From Oscillospiraceae bacterium (GTDB lineage: Bacteria; Bacillota_A; Clostridia; Oscillospirales; Ruminococcaceae), in NCBI GenBank assembly GCA_004558145.1, contig SFDQ01000015.1:1-34967 (forward strand): 34,967 nucleotides of DNA, read 5' to 3'. Each line of letters starts with the position of its first letter. Positions within the stretch are counted from its first letter, which is position 1. Below the pieces are notes generated by a model. That model saw only the letters and a program-made list of their open reading frames with translations. It was not told where the DNA came from and searched no databases. Shown in pieces: positions 1 to 6,265 of this stretch. The position numbers were made by a program, and so were the translations under genes.

Positions 1-102
1 ACCCGCCGGGGCTCTTTTGCTTTATACGGCAATTCTGAGGACGACATAGTCCCGCAGCACGATGATCTTCGGGGTTCGAGTACCGTCGCGCGGGCTCCAC
101 CA
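1..102 (+). other. Possible 3' end of an unidentified structured RNA
   Basis: The stretch ends in a tRNA-like 3' terminus: GGTTCGAGT around 73-81, then GGGCTCCACCA ending at 102, followed directly by a strong terminator. This resembles the end of a tRNA or tmRNA. However, the T-arm does not pair properly, and no complementary acceptor 5' strand (GGAGCCC) lies within the visible 100 bases, so a normal-length tRNA is excluded. The 5' part may lie outside the window, or this may be a decayed or intron-split tRNA. The plus-strand frame entering from the window edge shows no recognisable protein. Identity is unresolved. Confidence 0.3.
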
Positions 103-103
103 C

Positions 104-137
104 AAAGCACCAATCGAAAGATTGGTGCTTTTTCTTT
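104..137 (+). terminator. Rho-independent terminator
   Basis: A perfect 12-bp stem (104-115 with 120-131) is closed by a GAAA tetraloop and runs into a T-rich tract to about 137. It ends whatever RNA enters from the left edge. From here to the promoter at 233 (138-232) I see only GC-rich sequence with no supported feature. Confidence 0.85.
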
Positions 138-232
138 TGCTTCCGCGGTTTTCGGCGGGCCATTGACTTGCCGGTGCGCCCCCGGCCCGGCCGTCGAGCT
201 GGTGCTCAGCGACTGTTCGGCGGGCGCCGCGT

Positions 233-261
233 TTGCAGCCGGCCGCCGGGTGTGCTATGAT
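233..261 (+). promoter_or_regulatory. Sigma-A-type promoter with extended -10
   Basis: TTGCAG (233-238), a 17-bp spacer and TATGAT (256-261), with TG one base upstream of the -10 (253-254). It drives the EAL gene starting at 307. The -10 neighbourhood is almost identical to that of the promoter at 5737-5765. Confidence 0.7.
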
Positions 262-306
262 AAAACCAGAAGCGCCGTCTTGGCACTGGGAAAGGGGCCG
301 TGCAAA

Positions 307-2601
307 ATGGAAGAAAAACGTCTGCAAGAACGGCTTCGCCGCGCAGTGGTGCTCATCGTGGCCGCAGGGCTGCTGCTGCTTGCCGCCGGGGCAGGGGTGG
401 CGGCATTTTTGGCCCGTTCCATGGTCGAGGTCACCAAAGACCAGATGCGCGCAGAGACCGATGAATACAAAAACCGGCTGGAAAAGCAGATGAGTTCGGA
501 CTATCAGATCCTGACCACCATGTCCGGTTTTCTCGAGTTCAGCAATGTGGACGAGGCCGAAAACTTTGACGAGATCCTGAACGAGGCAAACCTGCGGAAC
601 GATTTCGTGTCCATGGCCTATTTCCCGCTGAACGGTTCTGGCGTTGTGGCCGTTTTGGGCCAGCTGGTGCGCAGCGATGTGGAACTGGCGGAGATGCAGC
701 CGGAGGTGCAGGAGGTAGTGGCCCAGGCCTGGCAGGGAGAGATGGCGCTGTCCGACCTGGTCCAAAGCGAGCTGACGCAGGAGAAAATCTTCATTTACGC
801 CATCCCGGTGAGCCGGAACGGCGATACGGTGGGCGCATTGATCGCCAGCGATCAGGTGGAGATATTCTCGGACATCCTGAGCGGCGACACTGTGCTTTCC
901 GGCAACGGCCACATCCATCTGCTCAACTCCAAGGGCGAACTGCTGATCCATTCCCAGAACTCCGTTGTGGAGGAATCGGTGGCTTCCATCTATGAAGAGC
1001 CTTATTTCAGCGGTCAGAAAGCGGAAGAAATTCGGACAGCCCTGGCCGCCGGGGAAAGCGTCTATTCCTCCTTCCACTGCGAGGGCCGCAGCTATCAGGC
1101 GTTGTTGGAGCCGGTGGGCATCAAGGATTGGTATATGCTCTGCGTCAGCCGGGTGCAGGAAGCAAGCGGGCTTTATCGGATCGTGACGGTCATTGCGGTC
1201 ACCTTTGCAGCGCTGCTGCTGTTGATGGTCATACTGCTTGTGTACGGCTATCGCCTGACCCGCCGCAACGACCGGGAGCTTCGCGATCTGGCTTTCCACG
1301 ACGCCCTCACCGGCGGCGACAATCTGCGCGGCTTCACTTTGAAGCTGCAAGAGGCCCTGAGCCAGCGGCAGGATGTGAATTTGGCGGCGCTGGACGTCCG
1401 TCAGTTCAAGTTCATCAACGAGATCTTTGGCCGCGAGCGGGCCGACAAGCTTCTCCGCCACATCCATCAGCAGCTGCAGACACGGCTGGAGGAGGGAGAA
1501 TTCTGCTGCCGTGACAGCGCCGACCTGTTCTATGCCGTGTTGCTGAACACCGACCCGGAGCAGGCTGCCGCCCGGCTGCGGAACATCATGGACGAGGCTT
1601 GTGCCGCCGCCCTGCAAGACGCGAACAGTGACTACCATGTCCTGCTTTATGCCGGAATGGTGGCGGCGCCGCAGTGCGCCGCGTCCGGGAAGGTGGACGA
1701 TGTGCTCACCCATGCGATGTTCGCGCTGGAGCGGGCCAAGGGCGCCAGCTGCAACACGGTGTGGACCTACGACACAGAACTGCATAAAAAAGAAGAAGTG
1801 GCGAACTTTGTGGAAAGCCACATGCACCAGGCGCTGCAAAACGGGGAGTTCCGCATGTACCTGCAGCCAAAGATAGATTTGACCAGCGGCAGGCTGGGCG
1901 GCGCCGAGGCGCTGGTGCGCTGGACCACCGGGACCGGCCGGATGCTGTATCCCGACCAGTTCATTCCGCTGTTTGAACAGAACGGATTCAGCGTTTCGCT
2001 GGACCTGTATATGGTGGAGTGCGCCTGCAAGCAGCTGCGGGCCTGGCTGGATCAGGGCATCCAGCCGCCGCCCTTGTCGGTGAATCAGTCAAAACTGCTG
2101 TTTTTCGAGGCGGATTATATCCAGAACCTGGAACGGCTGATCGAACGTTATCAGATCCCCGCCTCCTGGATCACGCTGGAGATCCTGGAGGGCCTGGCGC
2201 TGGAAAACGCCGGGGAGCTGAACGCCCGCATCAGCCAGCTGCAAGCCATCGGATTCCGCATCTCCATGGACGATTTCGGCAGCGGATACTCGTCGCTGAA
2301 CACCCTGAACAGCCTGCAGATCGACGAGCTCAAGCTGGACCGGGGCTTCCTCATGGAGGCGGCGGACAAAAACGATCCCCGCTCCAGGATCATCATGGAG
2401 CAGGTGGTGCGGATGGCCAAACAGCTGGGGATCTCGGTGGTGGTGGAAGGCGTGGAGACCCGGGAGAACGAAGCCCTCATCCGATCGCTGGGCTGCGATT
2501 TCGGCCAGGGATACTACTACAGTCGCCCCATCACGGTGGAAGAATTCACCGCCCGCTATTGGGGCGAGCCAAAGGAAGCCCCGCACGGCCCGGACCTGTG
2601 A
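307..2601 (+). CDS. Membrane c-di-GMP phosphodiesterase (degenerate GGDEF + EAL)
   Basis: A 764-residue inner-membrane signalling protein expected to hydrolyse cyclic di-GMP. It has a TM helix near residues 15-40, an extracytoplasmic sensor region (probably Cache-like) to about 290, and a second TM near 293-315. A GGDEF-fold domain follows, in which the signature is replaced by SADLF (404-408) and DxLTGLxNR reads DALTGGDNL. The C-terminal EAL domain keeps the metal and catalytic set: E534 (EAL), N593, E625, D655/D656 (DDFGSGYSS), K676, E714 and Q734. Cyclase activity is therefore unlikely and phosphodiesterase activity likely, with the sensor region possibly tuning it. ATG 307 was chosen because it lies about 45 bases past a good promoter, follows a purine-rich AAAGGGG, and is directly followed by the first TM. 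The frame stays open upstream to the window edge, but that part is not protein-like. It appears monocistronic. Confidence 0.9.
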   Translation: MEEKRLQERLRRAVVLIVAAGLLLLAAGAGVAAFLARSMVEVTKDQMRAETDEYKNRLEKQMSSDYQILTTMSGFLEFSNVDEAENFDEILNEANLRNDFVSMAYFPLNGSGVVAVLGQLVRSDVELAEMQPEVQEVVAQAWQGEMALSDLVQSELTQEKIFIYAIPVSRNGDTVGALIASDQVEIFSDILSGDTVLSGNGHIHLLNSKGELLIHSQNSVVEESVASIYEEPYFSGQKAEEIRTALAAGESVYSSFHCEGRSYQALLEPVGIKDWYMLCVSRVQEASGLYRIVTVIAVTFAALLLLMVILLVYGYRLTRRNDRELRDLAFHDALTGGDNLRGFTLKLQEALSQRQDVNLAALDVRQFKFINEIFGRERADKLLRHIHQQLQTRLEEGEFCCRDSADLFYAVLLNTDPEQAAARLRNIMDEACAAALQDANSDYHVLLYAGMVAAPQCAASGKVDDVLTHAMFALERAKGASCNTVWTYDTELHKKEEVANFVESHMHQALQNGEFRMYLQPKIDLTSGRLGGAEALVRWTTGTGRMLYPDQFIPLFEQNGFSVSLDLYMVECACKQLRAWLDQGIQPPPLSVNQSKLLFFEADYIQNLERLIERYQIPASWITLEILEGLALENAGELNARISQLQAIGFRISMDDFGSGYSSLNTLNSLQIDELKLDRGFLMEAADKNDPRSRIIMEQVVRMAKQLGISVVVEGVETRENEALIRSLGCDFGQGYYYSRPITVEEFTARYWGEPKEAPHGPDL

Positions 2602-2609
2602 CAGCCCGC

Positions 2610-2642
2610 GCCCGGGCCGCTGCGAGAATGCGGTGCCCGGGC
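2610..2642 (+). terminator. GC-rich hairpin after the EAL gene, without U-tract
   Basis: Two copies of GCCCGGGC (2610-2617 and 2635-2642), each self-complementary, can pair around a loop containing CGC...GCG. No T-tract follows, so this may be a weak or factor-dependent terminator, or only an mRNA 3' stabiliser. Confidence 0.35.
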
Positions 2643-2692
2643 CTTCGGAGGCAGGGGCAGGTGAAGGTTTGATGACATCTTCTCCGTGCCTC

Positions 2693-2724
2693 TTGCATAA
2701 CGGCGGGAAAAAGGGTATTATAAT
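2693..2724 (+). promoter_or_regulatory. ssrA promoter
   Basis: TTGCAT (2693-2698) with a 17-bp spacer to TATTAT (2716-2721). An overlapping perfect TATAAT lies at 2719-2724. The mature tmRNA 5' end (2736) is 12-15 bases downstream, consistent with a short 5' leader removed by RNase P. Confidence 0.65.
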
Positions 2725-2735
2725 AGTTACCACAT

Positions 2736-3084
2736 GGGCCCGTAAAGGTTTCGACGGGGAGTGTGAAGTGCGAGCAGCGGGTAGTGGATGGGGGCCACAC
2801 TATAAACGCCTCCAAAAAAATAGCTAACAACAACAAATTAGCTGTCGCTGCCTAATTAAGGCAGCTGTCCTGCCCACTCAAGCGTCGTGTGGGGCCAGGG
2901 CATCATTTAGACGCTGAACGTGAGCCGCCTCAAGCTTTGCGGGCGGCCATGACCTCATGAAGCTACCAATGCGGCGGCCTGTTTGCCGGCCTGCCGCTGC
3001 GGGAATGTTGTAGACAAACTGCACCCGGAGATACTCTCGCGGATCGCTTTTCGGACACGGGTTCGATTCCCGTCGGGTCCACCA
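2736..3084 (+). ncRNA. ssrA: Transfer-messenger RNA (tmRNA)
   Basis: One-piece tmRNA of about 349 nt that rescues stalled ribosomes and tags the unfinished protein for proteolysis. The 5' end GGGCCCG pairs fully with CGGGTCC before the discriminator A and encoded CCA (3082-3084). The T-arm GGTTCGATTCC is canonical. The tag reading frame starts at the resume codon GCT (2823) and reads ANNNKLAVAA, then TAA at 2853-2855. With the alanine carried by tmRNA the tag is (A)ANNNKLAVAA, ending in the protease-recognised LAVAA type. Pseudoknot-rich sequence lies between the tag and the 3' domain. It has its own promoter and terminator. Confidence 0.97.
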
Positions 3085-3092
3085 CAAAAAAG

Positions 3093-3125
3093 AGCTCAGC
3101 CGTTTGGCTGGGCTTTTTTGTTTTT
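3093..3125 (+). terminator. ssrA terminator
   Basis: A 9-bp stem (3093-3101 with 3106-3114, one G-T pair) with a GTTT loop, followed by a run of T to about 3125. Confidence 0.9.
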
Positions 3126-3130
3126 CCCCC

Positions 3131-3158
3131 TTGACTTCTTCTCAAAAATCCATATAAT
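3131..3158 (+). promoter_or_regulatory. Promoter of the PerR-hydrogenase-rubrerythrin operon
   Basis: TTGACT (3131-3136), a 16-bp spacer and a perfect TATAAT (3153-3158). Transcription should start inside the palindrome at 3163-3177, about 15 bases before the start codon at 3180. That leaves a very short leader with no Shine-Dalgarno sequence. Confidence 0.8.
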
Positions 3159-3162
3159 GGAA

Positions 3163-3177
3163 TTAGAATAATTCTAA
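3163..3177. promoter_or_regulatory. PerR-type operator
   Basis: TTAGAATAATTCTAA is a perfect 7-1-7 inverted repeat. It matches the layout of the known PerR box (TTATAATNATTATAA) except for one symmetric base change per arm. It covers the expected transcription start just downstream of the -10 and immediately precedes a Fur-family gene. This implies autorepression by the product of that gene, relieved by peroxide or metal status. Confidence 0.8.
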
Positions 3178-3179
3178 AA

Positions 3180-3563
3180 ATGGTGCTGATAACTGTGACG
3201 AAGTATGCGAAGAAGATTTTGGAGATCGTGGAGCAGTCCCGCAGCCACATGACGGCGGAGCAGATCTTTATGGAGCTGCGCCGCACCTATCCCACGGTGG
3301 TGCTGGCCACTGTATACAACAACCTGAACCGTCTGTGGCAGGATGACCTCATCCGCAAGGTGTCGGTGGAAGGCGCGCCCGACCGTTACGACCGCATCCA
3401 GCGGCACGACCATCTGGTGTGCAAGGAGTGCGGCAAGCTGCTGGACGTGGACCTGGGCGATCTGACCGCACAACTGGAACAGAAGGCGGGCACCGCCATC
3501 CTCTCTTATGATTTGAAGCTGGTATATCTGTGCGACGAGTGCAGAAAAAAGAAAGGAATGTGA
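3180..3563 (+). CDS. perR: Fur-family peroxide regulator, PerR-like
   Basis: A 127-residue winged-helix metalloregulator. The DNA-recognition helix is ATVYNNLNRL (43-52). The expected regulatory metal ligands are all present: H23, D71, H76, H78 and D89. Both structural zinc pairs are present too (C81/C84, C118/C121). D89 at the position where PerR carries aspartate favours a PerR-like sensor over Fur, and the upstream operator agrees. It would repress its own operon and release it when peroxide oxidises the metal-binding histidines. Start 3180 has no Shine-Dalgarno sequence, so initiation may be near-leaderless; an in-frame GTG at 3195 is an alternative. The stop overlaps the GTG start of the hydrogenase gene by 4 bases, implying translational coupling. 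Confidence 0.88.
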   Translation: MVLITVTKYAKKILEIVEQSRSHMTAEQIFMELRRTYPTVVLATVYNNLNRLWQDDLIRKVSVEGAPDRYDRIQRHDHLVCKECGKLLDVDLGDLTAQLEQKAGTAILSYDLKLVYLCDECRKKKGM

Positions 3564-5653
3564 GGAAACTGAAACATCTTCCCTTATCCGTCCGGGTGGC
3601 CATCGAGCCGGACAACCCCAGCATTCTCCGCTGGGAGGACAAGTGCATCCGCTGCGGCATGTGCAAAACGGCCTGCACCGACCTGATGGGGGTGCACGGC
3701 ACCTACACCCTGGAGCAGACAGGGGACAGGGCTGTCTGCATCTACTGCGGCCAGTGCGCTAACGTCTGCCCGGTGGACAGCATCACCGAGCGGGACGAGA
3801 GCCCGGCGGTGCGGCAGGCGGTGGCCGACCCGGACAAGATCGTGGTGGTCAGCACCTCGCCCGCCGTGCGCGCGGCGCTGGGCGAGGAGTTCGGCATGGA
3901 GCCCGGCGCTTTTGTGGAGGGCAAAATGGTGGCCCTTCTCCGCGCGCTGGGCGTGGACTATGTGCTGGACACCAACTTCGCCGCGGACCTGACCATCGTG
4001 GAGGAGGCCAGCGAGCTCATCCGCCGCCTGACGGAGAAGGACCGGCCGCTGCCCCAGTTCACCAGCTGCTGCCCCGGCTGGGTGCACTTCGCGGAGATGT
4101 ACGCCCCGGAATTGCTGCCCCATCTCTCCACCGCCAAAAGCCCCATCGGCATGCAGGGCCCCACGGTCAAGACCTACTTTGCAAAAAAGATGGGCCTGGA
4201 CCCGGAGAAGATCGTCCATGTGGCCCTGACGCCCTGCACCGCCAAGAAGTTCGAGATACGCAGGGAGGAGATGCACGCCGCCGCCGACTACCACGGCGTG
4301 GAAGGCATGCGGGACACCGACCAGGTCATCACCACCCGGGAACTGGCCCGCTGGGCCAAGGCCGAAGGGGTGGACTGGAACGCCCTGCAGGACTCCGCCT
4401 ACGATTCCCTGATGGGCAAAGCCTCGGGCGCGGGCGTCATCTTCGGCAACACCGGCGGCGTGATGGAGGCCGCTCTGCGCACCGCCTATGAGTATGTCAC
4501 CGGTGAGATCGCGCCCCAGGCGCTGCTTCAGCTGGAGCCGGTGCGGGGCTACGAAGGGGTGCGGGAGGCCCAGGTGCAGGTGGGTGAACTGACCCTGCGG
4601 GTGGCCGTGGTCTACGGCACCGCCAATGCCCGGCGCTTTTTGGAGCGCATGAAGGCGGAGGGCAGGGAATACCACTTCGTGGAAGTCATGGCCTGCCCGG
4701 GCGGCTGCATCGGCGGCGGCGGGCAGCCCAAGGACCTGATGAAGGACGCGGACGAGACCCGCAAGAGCCGCATCGCCGCCCTTTACCGGCGGGACGAGGC
4801 CATGACCCTGCGCACCAGCCACGAGAACCCCGAGATAAAAGAAGTTTACGCCGCATTTTACGGCCAGCCCCTGAGCGGGATGGCGGAAAAAATGCTTCAC
4901 ACCAGCTACCGGGACCAGAGCGGCCTTCTGCACAAGCAGGCCGGCCCCGACCACAACAAAACAACAAAAGGAGAAGTGAAAACAATGAGCAAATGGAAAT
5001 GCAAAGTGTGCGGTTACATCTATGAGGGCGACACCCTGCCCGAGGGCTTCACCTGCCCGCTGTGCAAGCAGCCCGCCTCTTCCTTCGAGAAGATCGAGGA
5101 GGCCCCCGCCAAGGGCGCGAACAAGTACGCCGGCACCCAGACCGAGAAGAACCTGCAGGCCGCCTTTGCCGGCGAGTCGCAGGCCCGCAACAAGTACACC
5201 TACTTCTCCTCTGTGGCCCAGAACGAGGGCTTTGAGCAGATCGCGGCCCTGTTCCAGCTGACCGCCCAGAACGAGATGGCCCACGCCAAGCTCTGGTTCG
5301 AGGAGCTGAACGGCCTGGGCGACACGGCGCAGAACCTGCTCCACGCCGCCGAGGGCGAGAACTACGAGTGGACCGACATGTACGACGGCTTTGCCAAGAC
5401 CGCCGAGGAGGAAGGCTTCCCCGAGCTGGCCGCCAAGTTCCGTCTGGTGGCCGCCATCGAGAAGCGTCACGAGGAGCGCTACCGCGCCCTGCTGCACAAC
5501 GTGGAGACCGCTCAGGTCTTTGAAAAGAGCGAGGTCAAGGTGTGGGAGTGCCGCAACTGCGGCCACATCGTGGTGGGCACCGCCGCCCCGGAGGTCTGCC
5601 CCACCTGCAACTACTCCAAGAGCTTCTTCGAGATCCACAGCGACAACTTCTGA
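3560..5653 (+). CDS. [FeFe] hydrogenase in-frame fused to rubrerythrin
   Basis: A single open frame of 697 residues from GTG 3560, which overlaps the perR stop as GTGA. Residues 1-463 form a compact [FeFe] hydrogenase. The two [4Fe-4S] motifs are C29/C32/C35/C39 and C60/C63/C66/C70. The H-cluster motifs are TSCCPGW (C170/C171, the second being the usual proton-transfer cysteine), TPCTAKKFE (C226) and MACPGGCIGGGGQP (C379/C383). The end ENPEIKEVYAAFYG...LLHTSY-like is the normal hydrogenase C-terminus. A linker of about 13-20 residues then enters a complete rubrerythrin starting at M476, with no stop between them. A ribosome binding site sits inside the linker, so both a fusion and a separate rubrerythrin could be made. 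Inferred role: H2-derived electrons for peroxide or O2 reduction, or simply two adjacent genes that lost a stop. An upstream in-frame GTG at 3530 is less likely. Confidence 0.8.
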   Translation: MRKLKHLPLSVRVAIEPDNPSILRWEDKCIRCGMCKTACTDLMGVHGTYTLEQTGDRAVCIYCGQCANVCPVDSITERDESPAVRQAVADPDKIVVVSTSPAVRAALGEEFGMEPGAFVEGKMVALLRALGVDYVLDTNFAADLTIVEEASELIRRLTEKDRPLPQFTSCCPGWVHFAEMYAPELLPHLSTAKSPIGMQGPTVKTYFAKKMGLDPEKIVHVALTPCTAKKFEIRREEMHAAADYHGVEGMRDTDQVITTRELARWAKAEGVDWNALQDSAYDSLMGKASGAGVIFGNTGGVMEAALRTAYEYVTGEIAPQALLQLEPVRGYEGVREAQVQVGELTLRVAVVYGTANARRFLERMKAEGREYHFVEVMACPGGCIGGGGQPKDLMKDADETRKSRIAALYRRDEAMTLRTSHENPEIKEVYAAFYGQPLSGMAEKMLHTSYRDQSGLLHKQAGPDHNKTTKGEVKTMSKWKCKVCGYIYEGDTLPEGFTCPLCKQPASSFEKIEEAPAKGANKYAGTQTEKNLQAAFAGESQARNKYTYFSSVAQNEGFEQIAALFQLTAQNEMAHAKLWFEELNGLGDTAQNLLHAAEGENYEWTDMYDGFAKTAEEEGFPELAAKFRLVAAIEKRHEERYRALLHNVETAQVFEKSEVKVWECRNCGHIVVGTAAPEVCPTCNYSKSFFEIHSDNF
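4966..4987 (+). promoter_or_regulatory. Internal ribosome binding site before the rubrerythrin part
   Basis: AAAAGGAG (4966-4973) lies 11 bases upstream of ATG 4985, within the open frame of the hydrogenase. This is the best Shine-Dalgarno sequence in the operon. It suggests that the rubrerythrin is, or recently was, an independently translated gene. Confidence 0.75.
4985..5653 (+). CDS. Rubrerythrin with N- and C-terminal rubredoxin domains
   Basis: Rubrerythrin of 222 residues if translated from the internal ATG 4985. The N-terminal rubredoxin has C6/C9 and C24/C27. The central ferritin-like four-helix domain carries the di-iron ligands in EKNLQAAFAGE (E54, E64), NEMAH (E97, H100), EEEG (about E141) and IEKRHEER (E159, H162). 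A second rubredoxin-like site at the C-terminus has C189/C192 and C205/C208. Classical rubrerythrin carries rubredoxin only at the C-terminus and reverse rubrerythrin only at the N-terminus; this protein has both. The family reduces H2O2 (and O2 in some clostridia) in the cytoplasm with electrons passed through rubredoxin. The PerR-like regulator upstream fits that role. It can also be made as the C-terminal part of the hydrogenase fusion. Confidence 0.9.
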   Translation: MSKWKCKVCGYIYEGDTLPEGFTCPLCKQPASSFEKIEEAPAKGANKYAGTQTEKNLQAAFAGESQARNKYTYFSSVAQNEGFEQIAALFQLTAQNEMAHAKLWFEELNGLGDTAQNLLHAAEGENYEWTDMYDGFAKTAEEEGFPELAAKFRLVAAIEKRHEERYRALLHNVETAQVFEKSEVKVWECRNCGHIVVGTAAPEVCPTCNYSKSFFEIHSDNF

Positions 5654-5686
5654 TTCCCTGAAGCAGAAAAGACATCCCAGACTGAG

Positions 5687-5716
5687 AAGGCCGGCCCGCG
5701 CAGGGCCGGCCTTTTT
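5687..5716 (+). terminator. Terminator of the hydrogenase-rubrerythrin operon
   Basis: A 9-bp GC stem (5689-5697 with 5703-5711) with loop GCGCA, followed by TTTTT. Confidence 0.9.
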
Positions 5717-5736
5717 GCGCGGAAAAATGCGCCAAA

Positions 5737-5765
5737 TTGCATCCGCAGGGGTTCCGTGCTATGAT
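5737..5765 (+). promoter_or_regulatory. Promoter of the HTH-kinase pair
   Basis: TTGCAT (5737-5742), a 17-bp spacer and TATGAT (5760-5765) with an extended -10 TG at 5757-5758. The motif GTGCTATGATAAARCCAG around the -10 is shared with the EAL gene promoter at 233-261. Confidence 0.7.
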
Positions 5766-5839
5766 AAAGCCAGTGAGAAGGCCCGGAAAGCAAAAGAACG
5801 TCCGGGCCCATGCAAAGCCACCACGGAACGGGGGATACC

Positions 5840-6265
5840 ATGCTTCGAACCGACGATTTGACGGCCATCCTGAAAGACAAGCACGCGGATATTGACCAAT
5901 ACTTTGAGCGGTATGAAGGGGAGCTTCTGGAGGCGGACCTGGGGAAATACCTGTGCGCCCTGCTGGAAAAGCACGGCCTGCAAAAAAAGGACCTGATCTT
6001 TGCCTCCGGCCGGGAGCGCAGCTACTGCTATCAGCTGCTGAACGGCACGCGGCGCAACCCCTCGCGGGACATGCTGCTGGCCATTGCGCTGGGGCTCCAC
6101 TTCACCTGCGACGAGACCCAGACCATGCTGCGCATCGCGGGACTCTCGCCGCTGTATCCCCGCATCCGGCGGGACGCGGTCATCCTGCAGCAGCTGGCGG
6201 CGGGAAAAAGCCTCTATGAATGCAACGACCGCCTTGCCGCCTGCGGCGAGGTGATGATCGGGTGA
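5840..6265 (+). CDS. XRE-like helix-turn-helix protein paired with a kinase
   Basis: A 141-residue cytoplasmic protein. Residues about 30-90 (LGKYLCALLEKHGL...RERSYCYQLLNGTRRNPSRDMLLAIALGL) resemble an XRE/Cro-type HTH: a tolerant first helix, a turn, a recognition helix around SYCYQLLNG, and a closing helix. The remaining C-terminal stretch is helical and has no recognised domain. ATG 5840 follows GGGGGAT and lies about 75 bases past a good promoter. Its stop overlaps the kinase start as GTGA, so the two are translationally coupled. Whether it binds DNA, or uses the HTH fold as an adaptor or substrate of the kinase, cannot be told from sequence. Confidence 0.7.
   Translation: MLRTDDLTAILKDKHADIDQYFERYEGELLEADLGKYLCALLEKHGLQKKDLIFASGRERSYCYQLLNGTRRNPSRDMLLAIALGLHFTCDETQTMLRIAGLSPLYPRIRRDAVILQQLAAGKSLYECNDRLAACGEVMIG

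Noticed and set aside
60..102. Integration-site (att) copy of the ssrA 3' end
   Set aside because: The match to the ssrA 3' end (3050-3084) is broken and no longer than any tRNA-like end would give; there is no integrase or phage gene between.
2878..3286. Short minus-strand proteins over ssrA (WTRRESNP-like)
   Set aside because: These are translations of the tmRNA complement, a common misannotation.
3584..5638. Long minus-strand frame opposite the hydrogenase-rubrerythrin gene
   Set aside because: No motifs and no ribosome binding site; the plus strand carries all Fe-S and di-iron signatures.
6220..6261. Longer kinase starting upstream inside the HTH gene
   Set aside because: GTG 6262 has a near-perfect Shine-Dalgarno sequence and the 4-base overlap; the upstream part is HTH-gene sequence in another frame.
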